26,702 bases of DNA from positions 1-26,702 of the IMG/VR virus record IMGVR_UViG_3300048777_000035. One strand, 5' to 3'. Positions within the stretch are counted from its first letter, which is position 1. The number at the start of each line of letters is the position of its first letter. A model generated the notes under the pieces. The model saw only the letters and a program-made list of their open reading frames with translations, did not search any database and was not told where the DNA came from. The translations under genes were made by a program, and so were the position numbers. Shown one piece after another: positions 1 through 6,541 of the stretch. Origin of the DNA: a virus.

Positions 1-2
1 AA

Positions 3-95
3 CAGATTCGACGCCGGAAGAATATCGCAATGGGATTGACCGGCGAAGGCAAGCCGCGCAGCCCGTGCGGACGTGGACGGAAGATCGCCGCTTAA
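3..95 (+). CDS. 3' end of an upstream gene, frame ambiguous (partial)
   Basis: The window opens inside coding-like sequence. Frame 3 stays open to a TAA at 93-95 and gives a basic tail rich in Arg, Lys and Gly (IAMGLTGEGKPR is its core). Frame 2 also stays open, to a TAA at 107-109, and gives a different Arg-rich tail ending RRLNLLT. Only one can be real. I slightly favour frame 3 because its GLTGEGKPR core resembles basic C-terminal tails seen in small phage DNA-binding proteins, but that is a memory-based impression. No function can be assigned without the 5' part. Confidence 0.3.
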   Translation, partial: QIRRRKNIAMGLTGEGKPRSPCGRGRKIAA

Positions 96-291
96 ATCTG
101 TTGACGTAACGGGAAACCATGATAAAAATAGCTCCATTGTCACCCTGCTCTCAGAGCGGGCGGTCCCTGAAAAAGGCCGATTATCAGGTTTACGACAATG
201 TGTTTTCCGTCGCTCGTTGCGGGGTCGAAAGGCCCGGAAGGTTACCGATACCTTTATTTTTCAGCGCAACTTGCGGCGGTTTATTTTTCTT
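96..291 (+). other. Leader region before the replication initiator gene
   Basis: About 196 bases lie between the upstream gene end and the initiator start. Both an upstream extension of the initiator frame (from 73) and a short out-of-phase ORF (119-307) cross it, but their translations look non-coding. The stretch TTTATTTTTC occurs twice, near 251 and 281, the second copy just before the ATG at 292. I see no convincing sigma70 promoter or terminator. It may hold the promoter of the replication operon. Confidence 0.3.
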
Positions 292-1140
292 ATGGCTGAT
301 GAAATAGACTGTCCCAACTTCACTACAATACCCAATATTCTGTTGGATAATATCCACAAGTTTTCAAACTCTGAGTTTAAAGTGTTAATGTACGCATGCC
401 GGAAAACGTTTGGATTTCACGAAAAAGAATCTGTGGTAATGAGCATCAGTTATTTAGAAAACGGTGTTGGGTTGAGCAACGTATGTATCATAAAAGCTTG
501 CGCCTCCCTTGTGGATAGAGGCTTTTTACTGAAAGAAAAATCTGATAAATTCAATGGTGCGAGCGCATACAAGGTTAACGTAAAGGCAGCACAAAAACAA
601 CAATCTGATACCCCGTTAAATAATTTAATAGGCAAAGATTGCCTATTAAAAATATTAACACCTACCTGTGAAGAATCTTCACAGGTGCCTATTAAGAATC
701 TTCACACAAGTAAAGAAACTATATCTAAAGAAACTATCAAAGAAACTATAACCCCTATAGTCCCCATTCCAATCGTTGATCCAGTGCAAGAGGCTGGCGC
801 ACTATGGAGACACGCATTCACTACGATAACCGGGAACGAATACAGGAGAGACATAAAAGATTGCCATCGGAAGGCCGATGCGAAAGAGATTTCATTTTTA
901 ATAAAAGGGGGAATGACTCCAAAAGAAATTGGACAGCTTGCCGAAAGAGTGTTCCGAAATACAAAAGACTGGCATTCCAAACAAACCAGAACGATTAAAA
1001 AGTTTTGCAACTGGATTCAGGAACTGGAAGCCGAGAATCCACCGGACTACGATCCGAACTTTCCGGGCAAGACAAAAGAATGGGTTGAATTTCATCTTGC
1101 CGATCAAGCGGAAATGAAAAGATGCAACAGTGACTTTTAA
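292..1140 (+). CDS. Phage replication initiator, O-like N-terminal winged helix
   Basis: This 282-residue protein starts MADEIDCPNFTTIPN and continues with a segment (about residues 1-100) that matches the plan of phage replication protein O N-terminal domains: a helix-turn-helix that reads 'F..SEFKVLMYACRKTFGF' then 'SISYLENGVGLSN' and 'LVDRGFLLKE'. Proteins of this family bind origin repeats and recruit the helicase loader. The C-terminal part (about 165-270) is helical, with an 'FCNWIQELEAENPPDYDP' tail. The ATG at 292 was chosen because the 73 codons upstream in the same frame give an unnatural Arg/Ser-rich peptide. The downstream neighbour is a DnaC-like ATPase, the usual O/P-type pairing. 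No iteron cluster was recognised inside the gene by eye. Confidence 0.75.
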   Translation: MADEIDCPNFTTIPNILLDNIHKFSNSEFKVLMYACRKTFGFHEKESVVMSISYLENGVGLSNVCIIKACASLVDRGFLLKEKSDKFNGASAYKVNVKAAQKQQSDTPLNNLIGKDCLLKILTPTCEESSQVPIKNLHTSKETISKETIKETITPIVPIPIVDPVQEAGALWRHAFTTITGNEYRRDIKDCHRKADAKEISFLIKGGMTPKEIGQLAERVFRNTKDWHSKQTRTIKKFCNWIQELEAENPPDYDPNFPGKTKEWVEFHLADQAEMKRCNSDF

Positions 1141-1144
1141 AATT

Positions 1145-1198
1145 ATGAAAACAGGAATTGAATTAATCGCTGAAGAACGGAGAGACGGGAGTGAATAA
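1145..1198 (+). CDS. 17-residue mini-ORF resembling a truncated phage protein N-terminus
   Basis: ATG at 1145 opens a 17-codon frame reading MKTGIELIAEERRDGSE. Its stop overlaps the GTG start of the loader gene at 1191, so translation of the mini-ORF would deliver ribosomes to that start. The sequence MKTGIELIAEER closely resembles the beginning of a common small phage protein that normally continues with 'Q.Q...EGW' (family resemblance from memory). It may be a truncated remnant now serving as a coupling leader. It could also be chance. Confidence 0.4.
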   Translation: MKTGIELIAEERRDGSE

Positions 1199-1955
1199 CC
1201 CATTCACAATCGAGTGCCAAGTGTGCGGTCAAAACTTGGAACTGGAATATCCTCAAACAGGGGATGCTGGAATGGACAGACTGCTTTTGAAGGTTGCGAA
1301 GGGTTGCGTGCATGACCGTTGTTTCAATGAACGACGCCATGCCAACGATGAAGCCCAAGAGGTGGAACGAATCACGGCCAGGAGCCAAGCGTGGCCGTTA
1401 CTGTGCGAGCCGTACTACCAGAATTGTACTGAATGGATCAAGACAGGGGAGGCGATGGGCAAGCTGAACATGCCGAGCGTGAGGCAGGCATTGGAGTGGC
1501 AATACAATCCCAAAGGGTTGCTTTTACACGGGAAACAATCAGGCACAGGGAAGACAACATCGATGTGGTGCATCATGCATCGGGAATTTATCGCGGGGAG
1601 ATTCATTGTAAAAGTGAGTCACACCGAACTGGCAAAAAAGGCGATCAAGATTTCGTTCAAGAGCGAGCCGGGAATATTTCGTTGGGCGCATACGTTGAAA
1701 ACATCGGACATCCTTTTTATTGATGACCTTGGTAAAGCGCGGTTTAAGTCAGCGGACGGCGAAGGGCGAGCGAGCGAGGAATTTCTGTTTGATATTTTGG
1801 ATGCCAGAATCAACGCGAAATTGCCGACGATGTTTACGTGCAACATGACCGGGGAAGAACTGAAACGATCAATGTCATCGGATCGCGGGCCGGGATTTAC
1901 ACGGCGGATAAGAGATTTTTTCGTGAGTATAAAATTCGACATGTTAGGGAAATAA
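1191..1955 (+). CDS. DnaC-like helicase loader, AAA+ ATPase
   Basis: 254-residue ATPase. An N-terminal cysteine cluster (C9, C12, C39, C44) may bind zinc. It is followed by Walker A GKQSGTGKTT (about 114-123), Walker B DILFIDDLGK (173-182), sensor-I Asn in FTCNMT (about 218) and an arginine-finger region FTRRIRDFF (about 237-244). This is the DnaC/IstB-like order. DnaC-type proteins deliver the replicative helicase to the origin, which fits its place just after the O-like initiator. The GTG start at 1191 is preceded by GGAG at 1179-1182, a reasonable ribosome site, and overlaps the preceding mini-ORF. No replicative helicase is visible here, so either the host DnaB is used or the phage one lies outside the window. 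Confidence 0.85.
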   Translation: MNNPFTIECQVCGQNLELEYPQTGDAGMDRLLLKVAKGCVHDRCFNERRHANDEAQEVERITARSQAWPLLCEPYYQNCTEWIKTGEAMGKLNMPSVRQALEWQYNPKGLLLHGKQSGTGKTTSMWCIMHREFIAGRFIVKVSHTELAKKAIKISFKSEPGIFRWAHTLKTSDILFIDDLGKARFKSADGEGRASEEFLFDILDARINAKLPTMFTCNMTGEELKRSMSSDRGPGFTRRIRDFFVSIKFDMLGK

Positions 1956-2020
1956 CGATTGACGCAGCGAAAAACCATGAGAAGATAAAACCGTTCGAAC
2001 CAGTAAACACACAAACACCT

Positions 2021-2476
2021 ATGACAAAAAAGAAAACATCATCCAAAAAAGACAAACCGAGTGACGTTGTGGAAACGTCCGAACAGACCGAACCGACCAA
2101 CGTAATCGACCTTGGTGCAACCGATCCAAACGCGGATGCCGACGTGCCCACAAAACGCCCGGTGCAAACCGAGATACCCGGCACGGAAGGTTTCCGGTGC
2201 AAGGAAATCGAAGACGCCGCCGACGATTTCCAAGCCAAGCGCGACAAGCGCATGCAATGGACAACAAAAGAGGTTGCCTCAAAGGATGCGCTGGTGGTGT
2301 TGCTACACGCTCACGCCGGGGAGATTGGCCAAGACGGTAACGGCGCGATCAACTATCGCTACGGCGACATCCTGGTGACGCTCGCGCCCACGGAAGAAAA
2401 GCTCAAGGTTAAGGCTGCACCACTCGAACCTGAAACCGGCGTCAGCCCGAAAGACACGACGGAGGGAGACGATTAA
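2021..2476 (+). CDS. Unknown charged protein, 151 residues
   Basis: I do not recognise this protein. The start MTKKKTSSKKDKP is lysine-rich. It is followed by an acidic, Thr/Pro-rich linker (about residues 15-60), then a more folded-looking part, 'KEIEDAADDFQAKRDKRMQW' and 'ALVVLLHAHAGEIGQ', with a short beta-like 'YGDILVTL' near 120. The tail is again acidic. The frame is open upstream to 1838, but that portion lies over the ATPase gene, and the ATG at 2021 gives the first natural N-terminus. It ends 2 bases before the KH-domain gene and is probably in the same operon. Its layout (basic start, disordered linker, small domain) would suit a DNA- or RNA-associated accessory protein, which is only inference. 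Confidence 0.65.
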   Translation: MTKKKTSSKKDKPSDVVETSEQTEPTNVIDLGATDPNADADVPTKRPVQTEIPGTEGFRCKEIEDAADDFQAKRDKRMQWTTKEVASKDALVVLLHAHAGEIGQDGNGAINYRYGDILVTLAPTEEKLKVKAAPLEPETGVSPKDTTEGDD

Positions 2477-2478
2477 CC

Positions 2479-3069
2479 ATGCTCACCCCTGAAACAATAA
2501 CCGCTGCCGGAAAGTCGTTGCTCACAGAAACCATTCAGCGCATGAGCGTGCGGCCTGAGCGTGCCGAGATTGAATTCTTCGAATCGGCTGGCTCAATTCA
2601 TTTCCAAATCACGGCGCATCCGGAAGACTCACGCGTTATGGTTGGAAGCGGAGGCGTGCATATTGACGCCTTGACGAGTCTGGCGCGGTTATTGTTTTTC
2701 GGGGCATATCGAAGCGTGCAATGTATGACGGTGTTAAGCATGGAGAATGCCGAGCCAATTGAAACGAAAGATTTTGAGCCGGACGAAGAATGGCCGAAAG
2801 ATGAGCTGACAGAATTCGCGCTCAACATTACGAAAGCATGTTTTTCGCATGCACAATGCAGCGTCGAATGTAAGTTGCAAGACCCATGGTCACACCTGAT
2901 GGAAATCAATATCGACCGCGCTCACGAATATCCTTTGGGCCGGTTCGCGAAAGCCATGTCCCCAATCATGATGCACATCGGAATATTGAACGGTCAAAAA
3001 CTGTACATGCAAGTAAATCCAAAGACCAATGCCGACAATACCACCAGAACAGCTCGCGCCAGGGGTTGA
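2479..3069 (+). CDS. KH-domain-like nucleic-acid-binding protein
   Basis: 196 residues. The segment 'FQITAHPEDSRVMVGSGGVH' (about residues 42-61), followed by the helix IDALTSLARLLFF, has the KH arrangement: strand, helix, GxxG loop (GSGG, 56-59), helix. It is closest in layout to the small bacterial KhpA-type KH domain, where 'P.D.G.VIGK.G' precedes the helix. KH domains bind single-stranded RNA or DNA through the GxxG loop. The rest (about 90-196) is an unrecognised domain with an acidic patch (PDEEWPKDE) and 'HLMEINIDRAHEYPLGRFAK'. GGAGG at 2461-2465 sits 13 bases from the ATG. The 3' end overlaps the SWIM gene by 41 bases. A phage-encoded KH protein beside replication genes could act on single-stranded intermediates. 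Confidence 0.55.
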   Translation: MLTPETITAAGKSLLTETIQRMSVRPERAEIEFFESAGSIHFQITAHPEDSRVMVGSGGVHIDALTSLARLLFFGAYRSVQCMTVLSMENAEPIETKDFEPDEEWPKDELTEFALNITKACFSHAQCSVECKLQDPWSHLMEINIDRAHEYPLGRFAKAMSPIMMHIGILNGQKLYMQVNPKTNADNTTRTARARG

Positions 3070-3472
3070 AGAAACTTCTGACTTCCTGGTTTTTCTGGTA
3101 GCCAGTTCCAGACCGGAAATTGAACCGCACAGGGTGGACTTGCAGACCTATTGCGGTAATGGTTCTTGCACGTGCGAACATTTTAAATTCAAGCTGAGTA
3201 AATTTTTGATTCGCAGGGCCATGCCGGATGAAACATTGGAGTGCCGACATATTAAACGTGCAAAAAGATATTTGTATTACAAATTTGTCAATCGGTTAAT
3301 GGAAGATCGCGAAATGGAATCTCATGCAAATAAAATCGAAGCTCGTGAAAAAACTCGCCGGATGGTGCGTAGCCTTTCCAGAACAGCGCCAGAGGTTAAT
3401 CAACCAATCGAAGACACCGACGAAGAACGTCAATTCCTTGCAGACGGGAAAGACGCGGACTGTCCGTTTTAA
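3029..3472 (+). CDS. SWIM-type zinc-finger protein
   Basis: 147 residues with a CxC...CxH signature: C47 and C49 in 'GSCTCEHF', then C72 and H74 in 'LECRHIKRAKRYL'. This is the SWIM zinc-finger spacing, 22 residues between the pairs. SWIM domains bind DNA or partner proteins and occur in recombination and ATPase-associated proteins. The C-terminal half is charged and helical (about 80-147) without recognised motifs. The start overlaps the KH gene, and no later Met precedes the zinc motif in a sensible place. The stop (TAA 3470-3472) abuts the GTG start of the next gene, so the two are probably translated together. Confidence 0.55.
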   Translation: MPTIPPEQLAPGVEETSDFLVFLVASSRPEIEPHRVDLQTYCGNGSCTCEHFKFKLSKFLIRRAMPDETLECRHIKRAKRYLYYKFVNRLMEDREMESHANKIEAREKTRRMVRSLSRTAPEVNQPIEDTDEERQFLADGKDADCPF

Positions 3473-3473
3473 T

Positions 3474-3764
3474 GTGCCGATTCGAAGCGCGACACCAGAA
3501 CGTGCAAAACAAAAGGCCGAGTACAATCGCACTTGGCCGGAATGGATCAAAGGAAAGGCGTGTCGGAATTGTTGTGTACGTAACGCTCAAGAGGTTCACC
3601 ATTTTGCAGGCCGACGCGGGAGGTTGTTGCTTTATATTCCGCTATGGGTGCCGCTTTGCTCGTGTTGTCACCGATACATTACCGATCATCCAAAATACGC
3701 TCAATCCGAAGGACTGACTTGTCCTGATGGCCAATTGAACAATCAAAGTCTCGTACCGAAATAA
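3474..3764 (+). CDS. HNH-like zinc-binding protein, possible nuclease
   Basis: The recognisable part has CRNC (C30, C33 from the GTG start), then 'EVHHFAGRRGRLLLY', then 'PLCSCCHRYITDHPKYAQ'. Paired cysteines, an HH, a second CxxCH and a final H make an HNH/treble-clef layout as found in short phage HNH proteins. I chose the GTG at 3474 (96 residues). It abuts the previous stop, whereas the longer frame from ATG 3324 would overlap the SWIM gene by about 150 bases. The longer form cannot be excluded. HNH proteins cut DNA and are common in phage recombination and packaging modules. Here the neighbours are a SWIM protein and a PD-(D/E)XK nuclease. Confidence 0.55.
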   Translation: MPIRSATPERAKQKAEYNRTWPEWIKGKACRNCCVRNAQEVHHFAGRRGRLLLYIPLWVPLCSCCHRYITDHPKYAQSEGLTCPDGQLNNQSLVPK

Positions 3765-3770
3765 AAGCCT

Positions 3771-3956
3771 ATGCGAATGATAAAACACGTCCGTAAACCA
3801 TTCGTTGATCCCCTAAAAGGAATCAGCAAAGATCGCGTTCGATTGTCCAACGAGTCGAATGCAAAACGTGAAGCTAACCGCAAGTTTCCACGGGTTAAAA
3901 AATCCGCGTGGATGCAAGAATACGACCTTTCAACTGCGACTTATGAATCCGATTGA
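3771..3956 (+). CDS. Small basic unknown protein, 61 residues
   Basis: Starts MRMIKHVRKPFVDP and is strongly basic (many Lys and Arg), ending DLSTATYESD. It lies 6 bases after the HNH-like gene and overlaps the start of the nuclease gene by 14 bases. That position suggests a genuine coupled gene rather than a chance frame. No motif is recognisable. The basic charge would permit DNA binding. It may also be an unused frame, as the protein is short. Confidence 0.45.
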   Translation: MRMIKHVRKPFVDPLKGISKDRVRLSNESNAKREANRKFPRVKKSAWMQEYDLSTATYESD

Positions 3957-4413
3957 CCAGATTGCGGCCAAGCTTCCACTGTCCAAGGACACGCTGGCCA
4001 GGAATCCTCATTTGATTACCAGTGGAATTATCACTAGCGGACAAATAGCGAATGTGACGGCGGTTGAAGGAATACGCGTCAGACAATCAACGAAGCCCGT
4101 AATGAACAAATTGGAAACGGAATGGTTTCACATTTTGAACATCCAACACTTAATGTTTCCGAGACCACGACCGCAAGCCGTGACGTTCAAGCTTTGCAAC
4201 GGGATGCGCTACACTCCAGACGTATTCACGACCGCGTGGCCACAAGGAGACCAATATGGGATTCGCGCAACAGCGTGGGAAGTGAAGGGGCCAAAAGCTT
4301 TCGATGGATCATTGGATAAACTGAAAATGGCGGCGCATGAGTGGCCGGAGATTCTTTGGATTCTCGTGTGGAAAGAATCCGGTCGTTGGACACAGCAAAT
4401 AATTCTGCAATAA
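3943..4413 (+). CDS. PD-(D/E)XK resolvase-like nuclease (DUF1064-like)
   Basis: 156 residues from ATG 3943. Key residues follow the PD-(D/E)XK plan of the DUF1064 phage nuclease group: E58 in NKLETEW, D93 in 'YTPDVF', and E113/K115 in AWEVKGP, followed by 'DKLKMAAHEWPEILWILVW', the typical helix and strand after the active site. Members are thought to cut branched DNA or act as phage endonucleases, which would suit a replication and recombination module. The first 45 residues (ITSGIITSGQIANVTA) are less typical. The frame is open back to 3859, but the MNPIDQ start overlaps the previous stop in a coupled fashion and is preferred. It is the last gene before a 141-base gap, and may end the first operon. 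Confidence 0.65.
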   Translation: MNPIDQIAAKLPLSKDTLARNPHLITSGIITSGQIANVTAVEGIRVRQSTKPVMNKLETEWFHILNIQHLMFPRPRPQAVTFKLCNGMRYTPDVFTTAWPQGDQYGIRATAWEVKGPKAFDGSLDKLKMAAHEWPEILWILVWKESGRWTQQIILQ

Positions 4414-4554
4414 ATATCTTGCATGCGGAAGTAAACGCTGATAGTCTCTAGGCAGATCGAAATTAAACACACTTTGAAAGCAAAAATAAATAATCTACCG
4501 CAAACGCTCAAAGCGGACACCGCTCGATAATCGGGCAAGAGAGCAAAATAAATT
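4414..4554 (+). promoter_or_regulatory. Intergenic gap, possible promoter region
   Basis: This is one of the larger true gaps in the left half and separates the nuclease from the next co-directional cluster. It is AT-rich, with TTGAAA near 4472 followed by an A-rich tract, but no good -10 box at 16-18 bases. No strong hairpin terminator was seen. A promoter here is inferred from position only. Confidence 0.25.
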
Positions 4555-4914
4555 ATGAAAACAAAAATGATCCATTATCGGCAGGGTGACGTACTGATTG
4601 AGATGATTGCCACCATTCCAGCGACCGCCGAAAAAAAGACGCCTTCCAAGGCCATCATCTTGGCTCACGGAGAAGTCACCGGCCACCATCACACGCTTGA
4701 AATCGACAAGCCTGTCGAATGGTTCAAGCAAGGTGAAATATCCACGGCTAACGACAAGCCTCGCACATTAGCCGGTGAATTGTACGTGACGCTTCCTTGG
4801 GGTGGAGTCGTTACGCATCAGGAGCACGCGAAAATCCAACTTCCCAAAGGGACGTATCGGGTTACCCGCCAGCGGGAATATAGTCCAGAGGCGATCCGAA
4901 ACGTGGCAGATTGA
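4555..4914 (+). CDS. Conserved phage protein with HGEVTGHHH motif
   Basis: 119 residues. Recognisable landmarks are RQGDVLIE (about 9-16), ILAHGEVTGHHHTLEI (about 35-50), GELYVTLPWGG, THQEHAKIQLPKGTYRV (about 87-103) and RQREYSPEA near the end. I recall this combination from a widespread family of unnamed phage, plasmid and bacterial proteins, often next to proteins like the following gene. The His cluster plus H..EH looks like a metal site on a small beta-rich fold, so a cupin-like or hydrolase-like role is conceivable. No activity is established to my knowledge. The stop (TGA 4912-4914) lies 20 bases before the next ATG. Confidence 0.6.
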   Translation: MKTKMIHYRQGDVLIEMIATIPATAEKKTPSKAIILAHGEVTGHHHTLEIDKPVEWFKQGEISTANDKPRTLAGELYVTLPWGGVVTHQEHAKIQLPKGTYRVTRQREYSPEAIRNVAD

Positions 4915-4934
4915 AATCACAATCAACAACGACT

Positions 4935-6368
4935 ATGAAAAAATACGAACTGACAGAAAAGGATGAGGCGCAATTTCTAGCGTGGCGTGATAAATGGATC
5001 GCAAACGCGATGTCTACAAAGCCAATGGATGACAACGACCAAAAAGAGATGGTAATTGCGATCAATGGCATGTATAGGGCGGCTAAATTGTCGTTACCAA
5101 AGCATATTGTATTTGTTCCATCGCCATTCGTTATGACGTTCGCGGGAGGGTTATCATCCGCTATTTGGAATCTGAGTAAAAAACGCGACGCCACCCGCGC
5201 CGCCACCCGCGCCGCCACCCGCGCCGCCACCAGCGACGCCACCCTCGCCGCCACCAGCGCCGCCACCAGCGCCGCCACCAGCGCCGCCACCAGCGCCGCC
5301 ACCCGCGCCGCCACCCGCGCCGCCACCAGCGCCGCCACCCGCGCCGCCACCCGCGCCGCCACCCGCGCCGCCACCCGCGACGCCACCAGCGACGCCACCA
5401 GCGCCGCCACCCGCGACGCCACCAGCGACGCCACCCGCGACGCCACCAGCGACGCCACCCGCGCCGCCACCAGCGACGCCACCCTCGACGCCACCCACGC
5501 CGCCACCATCGACGCCACCAGCGCCGCCACCCACGACGCCACCCGCGACGCCACCCACGACGCCACCCACGACGCCACCCGCGACGCCACCCACACCGCC
5601 ACCCGCGACGCCACCCGCGACGACTTAAAATGGTTTGTATCGCTTCCGAAACAATCGTTTATAGAGATTTCTAAAGAGTTCTTAGGAAATGAATATCAAT
5701 TTGGAATTGCATGTGCGGAATCTATTTCGAATTGGAATATGTGGGACGGTGGAAATCAGTGGTCAGGATGGAATGCTTACCTATCGTTCTTTAAAGACGT
5801 TTGCAAGTTGGGATTGAATGAATACGAGAATTATATTCACTATGAAAAGGCATGTATTCACGGAGGCCCGAGGATTATGTCTCCTGATTTCTGCATAGTG
5901 TCCGATAGGCCGGAGGTGCTTTTAGTTGACGATCAAAACAGACCGCATTGCGACAATGGCCCGTTTTGTAAGTGGCGTGATGGATCATCATTATATGCGG
6001 TTCACGGGGTTCGTGTACCAGCCTATGTCATTGAATATCCGAATCATATCACGGTCGAACGTATCGAAGCTGAATCAAATGCCGAAGTGCGGCGTGTCAT
6101 GATCGAAAGATATGGTCTCGATCGATATTTATTGGATGCTCATGCACAGAAAGTTCATGAGGATGATTTCGGAGTGTTGTACCGCAAGGACGTAAAAGAT
6201 GACGAGCCCATTGTCATGGTAAAAGTTGTTAATTCGACGCCGGAAACCACCGGGGAATTTAAGGATTATTTTCTCCGTGTGCCTCCGAATATTACGCGAG
6301 CAAAAGAGGGGGTTGCTTGGACTTTCGGGAAGACGGAAGCGGAATATCAACCGGCCTTGGAATCATGA
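4935..6368 (+). CDS. Repeat-containing protein with DUF6745-like flanks
   Basis: 477 residues in three parts. Residues 1-83 (MKKYELTEKDEAQFLAWRDK, then 'PKHIVFVPSPFVMTF') and the C-terminal part from about 228 ('FCKWRDGSSLYAVHGVRVPA', NAEVRRVMIERYG, 'YFLRVPPNITRAKEGVAWTF') resemble DUF6745-type proteins found beside the HGEVTGHHH protein in many genomes (recalled, not searched). Between them lie 36 tandem tetrapeptides, xAAT or xDAT with x = R, S, H, L or I, predicted to form one long Ala-rich helix. The ATG at 4935 is preferred to a TTG at 4911 that overlaps the previous stop. The 3' end overlaps the next gene by ATGA. The function is unknown. The pair may be an accessory interaction or immunity-type module, which is speculative. 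Confidence 0.6.
   Translation: MKKYELTEKDEAQFLAWRDKWIANAMSTKPMDDNDQKEMVIAINGMYRAAKLSLPKHIVFVPSPFVMTFAGGLSSAIWNLSKKRDATRAATRAATRAATSDATLAATSAATSAATSAATSAATRAATRAATSAATRAATRAATRAATRDATSDATSAATRDATSDATRDATSDATRAATSDATLDATHAATIDATSAATHDATRDATHDATHDATRDATHTATRDATRDDLKWFVSLPKQSFIEISKEFLGNEYQFGIACAESISNWNMWDGGNQWSGWNAYLSFFKDVCKLGLNEYENYIHYEKACIHGGPRIMSPDFCIVSDRPEVLLVDDQNRPHCDNGPFCKWRDGSSLYAVHGVRVPAYVIEYPNHITVERIEAESNAEVRRVMIERYGLDRYLLDAHAQKVHEDDFGVLYRKDVKDDEPIVMVKVVNSTPETTGEFKDYFLRVPPNITRAKEGVAWTFGKTEAEYQPALES
5184..5615 (+). repeat. 36 tandem copies of a 12-bp coding repeat
   Basis: The unit is NNC GNC GCC ACC in the coding frame (one unit has ACC as its second codon). All 144 codons end in C, and the GCC ACC half is identical in all 36 units. 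Variation is confined to codon 1 (CGC, AGC, CAC, CTC, ATC) and codon 2 (GCC, GAC, once ACC). Ala at codon 2 dominates units 1-16 and Asp dominates units 17-36, while His at codon 1 appears only from unit 27 on. The complementary strand is G-rich (GGTGGC runs) and free of stops. Confidence 0.97.
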
Positions 6369-6541
6369 AAACATGGTCACTCATGCAATGTTTGGAAACG
6401 GCTGCTCAAGATGAGAAAATAGCAGCAGCGGAATATCTGGATGCGCCGACGCAACAACACGAGAGGGAATTAAATATCGCGGCCACAGCCAGACAACAAC
6501 TTGAAAAGCTGGCCAAGACGAAACGGAATCATGAAGACTGA
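6365..6541 (+). CDS. Small helical unknown protein, 58 residues
   Basis: Starts MKTWSLMQCLETAAQDEKIA at an ATGA overlap with the repeat protein and ends LEKLAKTKRNHED. The whole sequence is predicted helical, with alternating Ala, Gln, Glu and Lys, suggesting a coiled-coil or antiparallel hairpin. Its stop lies inside the start of the next gene (ATG 6531, 11-base overlap). The two tight overlaps support it as a real coupled gene. No family was recognised. Confidence 0.55.
   Translation: MKTWSLMQCLETAAQDEKIAAAEYLDAPTQQHERELNIAATARQQLEKLAKTKRNHED

Noticed and set aside
73-291. Upstream extension of the replication initiator
   Set aside because: The 73 extra residues are Arg/Ser-rich and unlike the family, and the initiator domain starts naturally at ATG 292.
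119-307. 62-codon ORF in the leader
   Set aside because: It overlaps the initiator start and shows no family pattern. Coding is unlikely.
3472-3717. ATG-started frame at the end of the SWIM gene
   Set aside because: The HNH-like pattern of paired Cys and His lies in the neighbouring frame (GTG 3474), so this is a shadow.
4414-4554. Sigma70 promoter (TTGAAA or TTGCAT with TAGTCT)
   Set aside because: Each candidate has a poor -10 box. It is not distinguishable from chance in AT-rich DNA.
4862-5614. Long minus-strand reading frames across the repeat (Val/Ala/Ser-rich and Gly-rich products)
   Set aside because: The 12-base unit contains no stop in these frames, so openness is automatic. The products are pure repeats with no start context.
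5184-5615. Repeat array as a CRISPR
   Set aside because: Units are contiguous 12-mers inside a coding frame with no unique spacers.
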